The notes beneath the pieces are model-generated. The model had not been told where the DNA came from and searched no databases. It was given only the letters and a program-made list of their open reading frames with translations. From DASQPR01 sp963836775 (GTDB taxonomy: Bacteria > Actinomycetota > Actinomycetes > Mycobacteriales > Micromonosporaceae), in assembly GCA_963836775.1 (NCBI GenBank), contig CAWIKR010000003.1:3224001-3288000 (forward strand): DNA of 64,000 bases, given 5' to 3'. Below, in pieces: positions 42,858-51,780 of the stretch. The position numbers and the translations under genes are program-made. The stretch's first letter is position 1. Each line of letters begins with the position of its first letter.

Positions 42858-44924
42858 TCATGGCGCGTCGTAGACGAGGGCCATGAGATTCCCCCAGGTC
42901 GAGAACGTGCCCGGGTTCGAGCTCGTCCAGCGTTGGGTGTGCACGAGCACGCGCACCTGGCCACTGTTGGCGCCGGTTCCGATGTAGGCACTGGCCGGAC
43001 CCGGCAGCGTCCACGTTGACGTGACATCGCTAGAACCGACACTCTGCGGCTGCGCCGGCGGTGCCGGCAGCGTCACCCAGCCGCTCGAGGTCGCGGTCGC
43101 ACAACCCGCAGCACCCGCAATCGTCCAGTTGCAGATCTTGACCGTCTGTTGCGGCAGGTTGCTGGGAATGCCCGTGCACGTGGTGGCCACAGTGCTTCCG
43201 CAGTTCTCCCCCTTGTACGTCACCTTGAGGTTCTGGGCGCCCGCCGGAAGCCCGGTGAAGCCCGCGTACCAGTCGGTTGCCAGCGCCGTGATGGTCGCAC
43301 CGGTCGCGTGGGTCGCCGCCGCGGTGCCGAGTTGACCCCGGGAAACCGTCCACGTGGTCGTGCCCTGTCCAGCAGTGACCTGGAGTACCTCATTGTCCAT
43401 GCGGACGTAGTACGAGCCGGTGGCGGGGAAACCAGCCGCTGACGCGACGGTGATGCTCGTCTGCGCAGCAGTGGTTGCCGTCGGTCGGGTCGTGGTCCTC
43501 GGGTTCACCATGTAGTACCGGGAGTCGTCAACGCCGAGGTCCCCGACCGCTCCGCCCTTCACTACGCCTCCAACGAGGTTGGTCGACGTCGACGAGGCGA
43601 AGCAACCGCCGGGCGGGTCGACCCGCAGCAGGGTGGCCATGCCACCGAAGCCGGCATCGAAGTTGGCGAACTCGTTGAGGGCGTGGCTGTGCCACGGGAA
43701 GTACCACTCACCGCAGATGTTCTGCGACGTGACCCCGGTCGGCAGCGTGCCCTTGTAGCCCAGGTAGGGGCTTCCGGCGTACCAGGTGTTGCTGTCCTTG
43801 AAGAACACGTTGCGGTAGTTCGGTGGGGCGACCGGTAGCTGTTTGGTGACGGGGTTCCAGTTATCGGTGTCGTCCCAGCGGAGCAGGAAGTCCTGCGTCT
43901 GACCCGACGCGATCGTCTCACCGAAGTGCTCGGTCGCCGCGGAGCCGCCGCTAGGGCTGAGCAGTAGCCGGCCGTCCTGGGCGATCTCGGTCGTATGGTT
44001 ACCGTGCGGGTGGAACGGATGGTTGAGCGCGCCCGCGTTGATCATCCGGATGAGTGCTGGTTGCGTGTTCGCTCCGGTGTTCGGCTGGATCCGCACCAGC
44101 GACCCGTACGGCTGGTTTGGCAACAGCGCCGAACCGTTGTCCTGAATAGTGTCGGGGAACTCGCGACCATTGACCGCGAAGTAGCGGTCACGCCGGCTGT
44201 TGATGTCGTAGGTGCCCCCGGTCTCGACCGCGTGGTGCAGGTCCGGGTCGATCTCGCTGAGCAGGAGCAGGTACTCGCGCGACGGGTCGAATTGGGTCGA
44301 AGCCCCGTAGGCGAAGTTGGCTCCGGTGGACGGGCGAACGATAAGTGCACCGTAGAGACCCATCTCCAACTGCTTGCCCACGTCGGAGCCGCTCTCGTAG
44401 AGGTACGTGCCGGGGCTGCCCGCCACGAATGTGTAGTGCACGGTTCCGTTCGTCGCTGCCGCCTCGCTCGTCAGCAGCCCGACTGCGCCGCCCGTAGCGT
44501 TCACCGCGGAGTCTTGTCCCGGGAAGACGATGGACGTGGGCTCCGTAAGGTTGTTGGTCAGGTTGACGACGACGGTCTGGCCCTGGGTCACGCACAGGAC
44601 TGGTCCGGGAGTCTGGAACTGACCGTTATCCGGCGCGTCGGCGTTCGCGTAGCTCCACATGAAGATGCTGTTGCCGTCCGGGGTCGCGATATAGCCGGTC
44701 TTCGCCACCAGGTTGAAGGTATGGGTGGACCCGGAGACCGTGCCCGGGCTGCACACCATGCCGATCCGCGGCGCTCCTGGCGGGAGCGCGTCGGCCCGGC
44801 CGATGGCCAGAAGAGCCGATCCGGTGACCAAGACCGCGACGACGGCCAGCCGGCGATACCTCTTCCCTATTGAGGCTGTCCTGCGCCGGTTCGGGGTTGC
44901 TGGTCGCTCTGTTCGCTCACGCAT
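42858..44924 (-). CDS. Copper-oxidase-like protein with C-terminal-half copper motifs
   Basis: 688 aa, secreted (signal about residues 20-47). The first cupredoxin domain has PGTYLYESGSDVGKQLEMGLYGALIVRP and no copper ligands. The second has NHPFHPHGNH at 301-310, the HPxHxH motif of the trinuclear copper site, and WYFPWHSHALNEFANF at 407-422, an HxH motif where normal oxidases have HCHxxxH; the type 1 Cys is Ser. About 240 further residues of beta-rich sequence follow, with Cys residues. It overlaps the 434-aa copper protein by 8 bp. By itself it has only half of the copper-binding motifs. Confidence 0.85.
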   Translation of the reverse strand: MRERTERPATPNRRRTASIGKRYRRLAVVAVLVTGSALLAIGRADALPPGAPRIGMVCSPGTVSGSTHTFNLVAKTGYIATPDGNSIFMWSYANADAPDNGQFQTPGPVLCVTQGQTVVVNLTNNLTEPTSIVFPGQDSAVNATGGAVGLLTSEAAATNGTVHYTFVAGSPGTYLYESGSDVGKQLEMGLYGALIVRPSTGANFAYGASTQFDPSREYLLLLSEIDPDLHHAVETGGTYDINSRRDRYFAVNGREFPDTIQDNGSALLPNQPYGSLVRIQPNTGANTQPALIRMINAGALNHPFHPHGNHTTEIAQDGRLLLSPSGGSAATEHFGETIASGQTQDFLLRWDDTDNWNPVTKQLPVAPPNYRNVFFKDSNTWYAGSPYLGYKGTLPTGVTSQNICGEWYFPWHSHALNEFANFDAGFGGMATLLRVDPPGGCFASSTSTNLVGGVVKGGAVGDLGVDDSRYYMVNPRTTTRPTATTAAQTSITVASAAGFPATGSYYVRMDNEVLQVTAGQGTTTWTVSRGQLGTAAATHATGATITALATDWYAGFTGLPAGAQNLKVTYKGENCGSTVATTCTGIPSNLPQQTVKICNWTIAGAAGCATATSSGWVTLPAPPAQPQSVGSSDVTSTWTLPGPASAYIGTGANSGQVRVLVHTQRWTSSNPGTFSTWGNLMALVYDAP

Positions 44925-46221
44925 AGGTCTGCCCCACCACTGTCTGGGCCGGAAGTGTGTTCTGGTAGATGCGGACCTCGGTCATCATCCCGCCCGGCCC
45001 CGCGGCGCCGTGGTTGGACAATTTCCGGTAGTCGCGGTTCTTGAAGAAATAGACGTTGTAGTTGCCCCGGGCATCCGATCCGGACGGTCGGGCCGCGTCG
45101 TACGCCGGCGCGTCGAAGAGCACGTCACGGGCCTCACCCGGCCCCATGTAGATGGTGTTGGTCCAGTAGGACGTATCGACGCTGCCATTGCGCAACAGCG
45201 AGGCATCCTGCCCGACCACATGCATCGAGATACCCGGCAGCTGCATCGCGTGCTGCTGGTAGCCGAGGTTGGCGAGCCGCAGGAGCGCCCGATCGCCCGA
45301 GTTGACCTGAATGAGCGCCGAATTCGGTTGTGACGCATCGGGACTGTCGTCGTAGTTGGGATTCGGTGTGGTCAGTCCCGAGGACGTGCCGTTGCCGTCG
45401 TCGGGCAGCACGGTCTGCGGGTAGCACCGACCATTCAGTGTGAAGAACTGCGGATCGTAGTCGGTCATAATGAACTCTTGGATGTCCCGGTCCGCGTCGT
45501 GCTGCCGCTCCTCGATCTCGTTCAACAGGATCGCGAAGTGCCGGTCGTACCCGGTCGAGCCGTCACCATCGTTGTACGCAAACGTCGTGAACGTCTTGCC
45601 GCCGGACGTCTTCGCGGTCCCGTCCTGGGTCGGCCGTACGAACACGATGCCGGTCATCCCCATCTGAACGTGTTCGACGTCCTCGAAGTGACAGTGGTAC
45701 ATATAGGTGCCCGGACGGTGCGGCCGGTAGAAGTAGGTGAACTGCTTCCCGATCGGCACGGCCACCGAGACTTCGGGCACGCCGTCATTGAGCGGCGTCG
45801 GGATGTCGAAGCCGTGCCAGTGGATGGTGTGCGAGTCAGTCAGGTCGGGGCGCTGGACCAGGCCGAGATTGGTCAGCGTGATCCGGATGTCCTCTTCCTG
45901 TTTGAAGTCGAGCATCGGCGCCGTGTGCTGGGCGTGGCCCTTGTAGGCCGCGGACAGCTCGCTGATCGTCTTGGTCGGATCCACCTGGACGAAGCCGAAG
46001 ATGTAGACCGGAGTAGCCCGGTTCGGCATCGTGATGTAGCCGTCAGTGGCGACCAGCGACAGCGTCGCCGGGGTGGCCCCCGCGGCGCGTTGCGCGCCGA
46101 GGAAGCCAGTCCCGCCCACCTCAGAACCGACCAGTGCGCCGGCCACGACGGTGCCCGCCGCGCCCCAACCGACTGCCCGGAGGAACTGCCTGCGCGTCGG
46201 GGTACGCCCGTTGGTGCTCAC
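44917..46221 (-). CDS. Tat-secreted copper-oxidase-like protein with N-terminal-half copper motifs
   Basis: 434 aa. The Tat signal TRRQFLRAVG lies at residues 9-18. Domain 1 has HTIHWHGFD (HxH, 134-136) and PGTYMYHCHFEDVEHVQMGM (His176-Cys177-His178, His184, Met189), a type 1 copper-like set with an unusual 5-residue spacing before His184. Domain 2 has only scattered His (HAMQLPGISMHVV) and no HPxHxH or HCH. The GTG start at 46221 overlaps the stop of the giant gene (GTGA) and has AGGAGG 5 nt upstream, so it is translated with it. It looks like a partner of the 688-aa protein. Confidence 0.87.
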   Translation of the reverse strand: MSTNGRTPTRRQFLRAVGWGAAGTVVAGALVGSEVGGTGFLGAQRAAGATPATLSLVATDGYITMPNRATPVYIFGFVQVDPTKTISELSAAYKGHAQHTAPMLDFKQEEDIRITLTNLGLVQRPDLTDSHTIHWHGFDIPTPLNDGVPEVSVAVPIGKQFTYFYRPHRPGTYMYHCHFEDVEHVQMGMTGIVFVRPTQDGTAKTSGGKTFTTFAYNDGDGSTGYDRHFAILLNEIEERQHDADRDIQEFIMTDYDPQFFTLNGRCYPQTVLPDDGNGTSSGLTTPNPNYDDSPDASQPNSALIQVNSGDRALLRLANLGYQQHAMQLPGISMHVVGQDASLLRNGSVDTSYWTNTIYMGPGEARDVLFDAPAYDAARPSGSDARGNYNVYFFKNRDYRKLSNHGAAGPGGMMTEVRIYQNTLPAQTVVGQTYA

Positions 46222-46973
46222 ACTGGCCTCCTAAGCCCGAAGTTGATGAGTGGAATCGGAATACCGGGTCGCTCGTCGGCCCCGAGATCCCACGGAGTGG
46301 TCACCCGGAGAGTCCGAAGCTGGGGTCGGTAGTCCCCATCGATGTCGCCCGGAGTCCCGGACGGCGCCGAAACCGCGGTGCACTGGGCAAGGTTCGCGGG
46401 CACTGGCGTGTTCGAGCACCGCACCCCGCGGTCGATCGCAGGCGACGTGTTCTGGATGTGGTAGTCGCTGGTCAGCCCCACCGGCGGATCTCCACCCGTG
46501 ATGGTGACCGCCGCGGTCTGCGGGTCGAGCCGGGAGCCGGACACCGTCAGTTCTGCGGTCACCCCGATCGGGTTCACGAACAGCGGGTTGGCACTGATGT
46601 TGCCCTGGTTCGCCGGCGGCGCGTGCAGTACGCCGTCCGGGCCCAGCATGGTGGTCCCAGCCGACAGGTCCGAGTACCGCGGGGTAAAGGTGTCCGCGTT
46701 GCGCGTGGTCCCGTGCACCTCGAAGTCGATGGTGCCGTTCGAGACCAGGGTCGCGCCCGGTCCAGGCTGGCTCAGGGTGTACGCGGTGTTGGTCCAGAAG
46801 ATGTTGTTGAACAGCGCCACCGGGTTAGAGAAGTCCGGGCGGGTGTTCGGGTTCGGATACTGGGCCACGTAGCGCGGATCGTTCTGCCACAGCGCCTGGT
46901 CGTTGGCCTCCGATGCCAGGCCTGCCGACGTGCGGGTTGCCGTCGGAGCTCTCCGACGAGGCGGTGGAGACAT
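46218..46973 (-). CDS. Giant protein, sixth piece (C-terminal)
   Basis: The meaningful part runs from about 46920 (GLASEANDQALWQ) to the stop at 46218. It contains NPVALFNNIFWTNTAYTLSQ, SANPLFVNPIG and the terminal DIDGDYRP and DLGADERPG motifs usual at the end of beta-helix surface proteins. Its stop overlaps the GTG of the copper-oxidase gene. Confidence 0.72.
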   Translation of the reverse strand: MSPPPRRRAPTATRTSAGLASEANDQALWQNDPRYVAQYPNPNTRPDFSNPVALFNNIFWTNTAYTLSQPGPGATLVSNGTIDFEVHGTTRNADTFTPRYSDLSAGTTMLGPDGVLHAPPANQGNISANPLFVNPIGVTAELTVSGSRLDPQTAAVTITGGDPPVGLTSDYHIQNTSPAIDRGVRCSNTPVPANLAQCTAVSAPSGTPGDIDGDYRPQLRTLRVTTPWDLGADERPGIPIPLINFGLRRPV

Positions 46974-47994
46974 TGTTGGCGATCGTGTTGTTGACGATCG
47001 TCACCCTGGATGAGTCGTCAAGCGTGATTGCCCCACCGAGGTCGGCCGCGCCGTTGTCGGCGATGATGTTGTTCCGGATGTTGATGGGCTGGTCAACGGC
47101 GTCGAGAACGAAGATCCCACCACCGTCGTCGCCGCTGTAGTTGCCGGCGAGGACGTTGCGGTCGACATCGACAGTCCCGGAGCCATCGCCCAGGCTGCCG
47201 CCGCCGACGGGCAGCTGCGACTGGATCGAGATGCCGGCGCCCGAATCGACCGCGTCGTTGTAGTAGATCTGGTTGTCGTGGATCTTGCCGCCCGGACTCA
47301 AGCCCCAGTGGGAGATGCCGGCGCCGTACTCCACGCCGAAGTTCGCGCACACGATGCTGTTAGCGACCTCGTACGCATTCGATCCGTAGAAGATGCCGAG
47401 GCCGCCAGAGCGGGTCAGGCCGCCGTTGCCGATCATCCGGTCGTTGGCCACCTTGACGTTGTAGTTGTGAGCGCCGACGTGGTTGCTCGCTCCGGCCGGG
47501 TTGGTGTCGCTGTACGGCGCGCCGATCCCGATTCCGCCGGCGAAGAGCCCGGCATTGTTTTCCAGCACGTTGTTGGTGAGCTGGGTGTTGTTGGCGTACG
47601 CCTGCAGCTGGATGCCGCCGGCTCCCTCGCCCTGCCCGGTCATGAAGGCAATGCCGTCCACACGCGCCTGGGCGAACGTGGCCGAGATGCCGCTGCCGAG
47701 GTTGTACGCGCCGGTGGATTGGGCGAGCATCGTCAGGTCGGCACCGCGCAGAACCGGGTGGTTGGCGTCGACGCCGGCGTACGGCCCATGTGCGGCGACG
47801 GTCGCGTCGAAGCCCGGCGCGTTCTCGGCGAAGTAGCGGCCGTCGATGATCGAGCCGACCACGTGGAACCGTGGATCCTCCGGGTCACGGGCCTGCAGCT
47901 CGTGCGCGCCGATGATGCCGCCCGCACCGAGGCCCTGGATCTTCAGCGGCTTCCAGACGACGACGTTCTCGTTGTAGACGCCGGCCGAAAGCAC
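46825..47994 (-). CDS. Giant protein, fifth piece (right-handed beta-helix)
   Basis: The meaningful part runs from about 48060 to 46922. It is a parallel beta-helix with many N-rich turns: QLTNNVLENNAGLFAGGIGI, NSIVCANFGVEYGAGISHWG, RNVLAGNYSGDDGGGIFVLD, RNNIIADNGAADLGGAI and VNNTIANNVSTASS. Such helices bind or cut polysaccharides or act as adhesin stalks. No catalytic residues can be assigned. The true frame continues in the sixth piece. Confidence 0.72.
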   Translation of the reverse strand: MLSAGVYNENVVVWKPLKIQGLGAGGIIGAHELQARDPEDPRFHVVGSIIDGRYFAENAPGFDATVAAHGPYAGVDANHPVLRGADLTMLAQSTGAYNLGSGISATFAQARVDGIAFMTGQGEGAGGIQLQAYANNTQLTNNVLENNAGLFAGGIGIGAPYSDTNPAGASNHVGAHNYNVKVANDRMIGNGGLTRSGGLGIFYGSNAYEVANSIVCANFGVEYGAGISHWGLSPGGKIHDNQIYYNDAVDSGAGISIQSQLPVGGGSLGDGSGTVDVDRNVLAGNYSGDDGGGIFVLDAVDQPINIRNNIIADNGAADLGGAITLDDSSRVTIVNNTIANNVSTASSESSDGNPHVGRPGIGGQRPGAVAERSALRGPVSEPEHPPGLL

Positions 47995-48959
47995 CAGCAG
48001 GCTGCCGGGCGCGGCACCGTCGATCGCGGTCTGCAGCGCGTGCGCGTTGGGCCGGTGATCGTCGGTGCCGGGACGTTCACCACCGGCGGGTTGTAGGTAA
48101 GGGCGTTCGTGCCGGTGCCGTTGGAGCCCATCACGTGCAGGGTGATTCCGTTGACGCTGGACACCCCGCCGTTGGCGTTCGCTGTGGTGATCGTGAGCTG
48201 CTTCGGACCCGGGCGGAAGCTCGAGTTCGGCAGCGCATTCGCGACCGCGTTCGAGGCGAGCGCGGGCACGTTGATGACGATCGTGTCCGGAGTAGTGGCG
48301 TTGCCGGGTGTCCAGCTGACGATGCCGCCATTGGCGCGGGTCAGGGTCTGAACCTGCCCACTGCGGTCGTCGGTCAGCGTCGCTCGTACGCCGGTGGCCC
48401 CGGTCGCGGAGCCGGCGGTGCCGATGAAGTCGCCTTGGATGGTGATCCGGCGGCTACCGGTCGCAGGTACAACTGGCGTAGAGACCTGGAGCACCTCCGG
48501 GCGTGCCGGGACAGCCGGGTCCTCGCAGCCGGTACCCGAGATCGGGTCGAGCGGCGTGTCGAGCTGGTCGGTCAGGCCCGGCCAGACGTCCCAGGCGGAC
48601 GTCGCGGTCAGCAGGTTGGGGTCGTAGCCGGCGTTAGGGGCTGCCTTGGTACCGGGGTCGTCCACCTTCACCAGATACATGCCCGGGCACGGGCCCTGCG
48701 GGATCGGGCAGTTGAACGTCTCGGTCGACGGCAGCAGCGCCTCGTACGTGCCTTCCGGAGTGGTCCACACGGTGGTGAGCAGTCGCCAGTTGTCCGGGGT
48801 GTACGGAGCGTTGACGTTCGGAATCGTGTCCACCCGGCCGTAGATCCCGACCGGGATGCCACCGATCGGCCGCGGCTCGCCGTACCACATCGACTTCGGG
48901 TCGCGCTCGAAGTAGATGTCGTTGGAGACCAGGCCGATGATCCGGCCGGGCTCCGCCAC
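47943..48959 (-). CDS. Giant protein, fourth piece (IPT-like domain)
   Basis: About 300 meaningful codons, beginning EPGRIIGLVSNDIYFERDPKS. An IPT/TIG-like beta domain is seen in RRITIQGDFIGTAGSATGATGV and KQLTITTANANGGVSSVNGI. It leaves frame after VVNVPAPT near 48060; the following frame continues DDHRPNAHALQTAIDGAAPG. An ATG is available, but its real start is in the larger frame upstream. Confidence 0.7.
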   Translation of the reverse strand: MAEPGRIIGLVSNDIYFERDPKSMWYGEPRPIGGIPVGIYGRVDTIPNVNAPYTPDNWRLLTTVWTTPEGTYEALLPSTETFNCPIPQGPCPGMYLVKVDDPGTKAAPNAGYDPNLLTATSAWDVWPGLTDQLDTPLDPISGTGCEDPAVPARPEVLQVSTPVVPATGSRRITIQGDFIGTAGSATGATGVRATLTDDRSGQVQTLTRANGGIVSWTPGNATTPDTIVINVPALASNAVANALPNSSFRPGPKQLTITTANANGGVSSVNGITLHVMGSNGTGTNALTYNPPVVNVPAPTITGPTRTRCRPRSTVPRPAACWCFRPASTTRTSSSGSR

Positions 48960-48975
48960 GTCGCCGATGCGAACG

Positions 48976-49479
48976 TCAGCTGGCGTCGGTGCCGTTGGGA
49001 TCGGTGATGAAGTTCGTCATCATGTTGAAGTCGGCATTGGCGTTCTGGCCGTTTTGCAGGACCACCAGCCGCTTGTCACACAGCGGTGCGTGCGCGCCGG
49101 CGACACCGTAGTAGACGCTGCGCGGGGTCAGTGTCGACTTGTCGATGATGTGGTCGTCTCCGGTGCACGGTGGCGGCGGGATGGCCGGCGTGAACTTGTT
49201 GCCGAGGTCGACGTTGACGTCCTCCTCCTTGACTGGCCGGTACAGGCATCCCGCACCATCACCAGGGATCGCGCCCTTGGCGGTGCTGATGTTCGGGTCG
49301 CTGGCGGCGTTGGCGGCGTTACAAAGACGCGTGTCGGTGGTGTCCTTCGGCATGATCGCGTGGGTGATGTAGGTGCCCGGCGACGAGCGCCACCGGATCC
49401 GATCCGCCGTTGCAGGTGCCGTCGTTCGCCGTGAGGTCGTAGCCGTTCGGGCAGTAGTCGGCGAAGGCGTAGCCGCCAT
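48976..49479 (-). CDS. Giant protein, third piece
   Basis: The meaningful part runs from about 49379 (TYITHAIMPKDTTDTRLCN) to 48985 (NMMTNFITDPNGTDA), where the next frame takes over with ADVRIGDVAEPGRIIG. The small second piece, in another frame at 49380-49672 (DDDVIVNKYVTDHW, then LTANDGTCNGGSDPVALVAG), precedes it. I count both as parts of the giant protein and not as genes of their own. Confidence 0.65.
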   Translation of the reverse strand: MAATPSPTTARTATTSRRTTAPATADRIRWRSSPGTYITHAIMPKDTTDTRLCNAANAASDPNISTAKGAIPGDGAGCLYRPVKEEDVNVDLGNKFTPAIPPPPCTGDDHIIDKSTLTPRSVYYGVAGAHAPLCDKRLVVLQNGQNANADFNMMTNFITDPNGTDAS

Positions 49480-51608
49480 CGAATGCGCCGTCCTTCGTCT
49501 GCTCGCCGGTGATCGGCGTCTCGAGGCAGTTCGGCCCGATGTTCGGGTTGAGAGTGGTGATGACGGCGCCGCTGGAGTCGGTCACGGCGCAGCCCTGCGG
49601 CGGGTCTTGGCTCGCGTTCGGGTGCTGCCAGTGGTCCGTCACGTACTTGTTGACGATGACGTCGTCGTCTGGTGTTCGGCTGCCCGTCCGGGCCGAGGCT
49701 TTCCAGATAGACCGTGACATCCGGGATCGCCGGCTCGTAGTCTTCGTGGGCCTGGAACCGTGCGTCGAACTCGTTGCGCGTCGTCGCGAAGTAGGTGATG
49801 CCGACGATCTGGCCCGGCGTACCGGCGGGGTAGTCACGCTTGCCGAAGTCGACGGTCGCGCGGTGACCCTCGGTCAGGAGCTGGTTGCTCAGCAGCCCGC
49901 CGCCCTGGTTGGTCGGAACGCAGGGATTGGCCGGTGCGGCGGGTGGATCGACCGCGCAGGATGGCGTGACAGCGCCGGTGTGCTCATCGTGCGTCGACGG
50001 ACCCGGGTACGCGGAAAAGCGCGCGAAGCCTTGTTCGTTGATGATCCACTTACCGAGTGCGCCGCCCTCGGCGGTCGGGTACTCATAGTGCCCAGTGGCG
50101 TCGGTAAAGGTGGACTCCTTGATCGAGCCGTCCCGCCACCGCTGGTCCATGTCGGTGTTGGCGATGGTCGGATCGACCCCGGCGTCATACTTGCCGTTGT
50201 TGTTCGTGTCCTTGTATACGATGCCGTCCAGCCAGCCGAACCAGCGCGAGACGCCGACGCCGACCTCGCCGGTTGGATCCGCATCGCGGACCTCGACGGT
50301 CTGACCGGCGGCTACTGTGACCGGCAGCGTCCGCATGATGTAACTCAGCTGCTCATCCCAGATGGCCATGTTGTACGTGCCGGCTGGAACGTTCTGGATG
50401 TCGAAGTTGCCCTGCTCGTCGCCCCGGCCGATGTACACGGTCCGGTCGGTGGTGCTGTCGCTCAATGCGACCAGCGGGTTTGCCACCGGCTCACCCAACG
50501 TCAGGACGTCGAACGGCGGCCAGCCCTGCCAGTTGCGCGCCGTGCCGGTGATCTCGCCGGTTCCCTGATCTGCGAATGGTGTCGGGGCGCAGACGAAGCC
50601 GAACCAGTACGCGGTGCGGTTGGTGGGCGGCTCCCACAACTGCTCGCCGGGCGCGCCAGTGCCGTCGCTGCCCTCTTCAACGCCAGCCTGCAGCTGCAGG
50701 CCACCGTCAATCGTCGTGGTCTGGTACCACTGGCTGTTCGGGTCGTCGTTACACGGGCCTTCCGGCGGGTGGACGTCGATGAAGTAGGTGGCGGGCCCCA
50801 GATCGTTGATGGTGACCAGCCCGTCATCCGCAGTCAGGCATTGGCCGCCGCACAGTGGCTTGTTGTTGTAGTCGACCGAGACCTCGCTGTGGGTCTGCTC
50901 CTCCAACCCGATCTTGAAGCCCTGCAGCGGCGTCTCCTCGGTGTCCGGAGCGCCGTTCGTCCAGGCGTTGTCCTCGAACGCGAAGACTCTGATCTTGCCT
51001 AGCGGCAGTGGGTGGGAGTCGCTCTGCTCGGTGAGGTCGATGCGCGCGGTGAGGGTGCCGTTGGTCGCGGCGTCATCGGGCAGGGTGATGTAGCTGCCCC
51101 ACATCTTGTGGTCCACCGCGCGGACCGAAATCAGGTACCGTCCGGCCGGTAGTTGGACGGTGTTGCGGTTCTCGTTGCCTTCTCGCACGATCGGGCTGTT
51201 GCTCTCGGTCGTGACGTAGGTCGGGAACGGGTCCTTCGGCTGTTGCGTCGTCGGGTCGACGAATCGCGTGTTGTCCAGGTTGATGACGTAGTTGAAGTGT
51301 GCCAGCGCCTGCTGCGAGGTGAAGTCACGCGCATCAATGGTGACCGAGCAACCGCCGGCCGGGCACGACGAGGCGGCCTGCGCCGCGGGTACCGCGATGG
51401 CGAGCACGAAGACGGGCGGGAGAAGCCCGCCGATAACGGCGAGGACCGCGCCGCGAGCGGTGAACCTGCGACCGAGTCGCTTCAGCCGCACGCTGCGCAC
51501 TCTGGTGGCCGGCTGCGCCATTCTCGGGGCGGACCGTCCCGCGGCGCACGCTGTCCATGCCCTTCGTAGCGCGTCCACAATCGAGCGCTTCGACTGGTCA
51601 CTGTGCAT
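49128..51608 (-). CDS. Giant protein, N-terminal piece (Cna-B/SdrD-like)
   Basis: About 645 meaningful codons, to near 49672, then an out-of-frame tail to 49128. It contains the signal peptide, CSVTIDARDFTSQQALAHF, several beta-sandwich regions (GKIRVFAFEDNAWTNG, FDIQNVPAGTYNMAIWDE) and the SdrD-like GIVYKDTNNNGKYDAGVDP, a Ca-loop-like DxNxNxxxD motif. The true frame continues in 49319-49837. Confidence 0.75.
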   Translation of the reverse strand: MHSDQSKRSIVDALRRAWTACAAGRSAPRMAQPATRVRSVRLKRLGRRFTARGAVLAVIGGLLPPVFVLAIAVPAAQAASSCPAGGCSVTIDARDFTSQQALAHFNYVINLDNTRFVDPTTQQPKDPFPTYVTTESNSPIVREGNENRNTVQLPAGRYLISVRAVDHKMWGSYITLPDDAATNGTLTARIDLTEQSDSHPLPLGKIRVFAFEDNAWTNGAPDTEETPLQGFKIGLEEQTHSEVSVDYNNKPLCGGQCLTADDGLVTINDLGPATYFIDVHPPEGPCNDDPNSQWYQTTTIDGGLQLQAGVEEGSDGTGAPGEQLWEPPTNRTAYWFGFVCAPTPFADQGTGEITGTARNWQGWPPFDVLTLGEPVANPLVALSDSTTDRTVYIGRGDEQGNFDIQNVPAGTYNMAIWDEQLSYIMRTLPVTVAAGQTVEVRDADPTGEVGVGVSRWFGWLDGIVYKDTNNNGKYDAGVDPTIANTDMDQRWRDGSIKESTFTDATGHYEYPTAEGGALGKWIINEQGFARFSAYPGPSTHDEHTGAVTPSCAVDPPAAPANPCVPTNQGGGLLSNQLLTEGHRATVDFGKRDYPAGTPGQIVGITYFATTRNEFDARFQAHEDYEPAIPDVTVYLESLGPDGQPNTRRRRHRQQVRDGPLAAPEREPRPAAGLRRDRLQRRRHHHSQPEHRAELPRDADHRRADEGRRIRWRLRLRRLLPERLRPHGERRHLQRRIGSGGARRRAPTSPTRSCRRTPPTRVFVTPPTPPATRTSAPPRARSLVMVRDACTGQSRRRTSTSTSATSSRRPSRRHRAPETTTSSTSRH

Positions 51609-51694
51609 CTGTTCACCCTCCATGCACGATGCTTCGGCAGGTGTGCCCTGCATCATGGTGATGCTCTCGCCCGGTACGCGGCGTCCGACCGTTC

Positions 51695-51732
51695 ATGACG
51701 GGTTTGTCATGTGGGTGTCATGGTGCGGTCAT
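51695..51732. promoter_or_regulatory. 11-bp-phased response-regulator site 1
   Basis: Four pentamers start exactly 11 bp apart: ATGAC at 51695, GTCAT at 51706, 51717 and 51728. Direct repeats of one helical turn are typical of OmpR/PhoB-family response regulators. The array is 87 bp upstream of the giant gene start. Confidence 0.75.
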
Positions 51733-51780
51733 CTACCGCCGGCACCCCTGGGTCGGAGTTCCCGTAGCTGGCCCCTGTGC

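Larger units (their letters stand above)
46218..51608 (-). pseudogene. Giant secreted adhesin-like protein, split by five frameshifts (whole locus)
   Basis: Six pieces in changing frames make one continuous protein of about 1,797 codons. In order: signal peptide (RGAVLAVIGGLLPPVFVLA...AQA), Cna-B/SdrD-like beta domains, a second beta region, an IPT-like domain, and a long right-handed beta-helix (repeated NNVLENNAG, NNTIANN units) with a C-terminal DLGADERPG tail typical of choice-of-anchor proteins. Frameshifts are near 49672 (+1), 49380 (+1), 48985 (+1), 48060 (-1) and 46921 (+1). No nonsense mutation is seen within the pieces. ATG 51608 has GGAGG 8 nt upstream. The stop overlaps the next copper-oxidase gene, so the correct C-terminus is intact. 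Confidence 0.8.

Noticed and set aside
41297..46221. Manganese oxidase (MnxG-type) as the function of the copper-oxidase operon
   Set aside because: The proteins are far shorter than MnxG and the copper motifs are split; nothing in the sequence points to Mn specifically.
49509..51002. 497-codon rightward open frame
   Set aside because: Antisense of the giant gene. Its length reflects GC-rich codon bias on the opposite strand.
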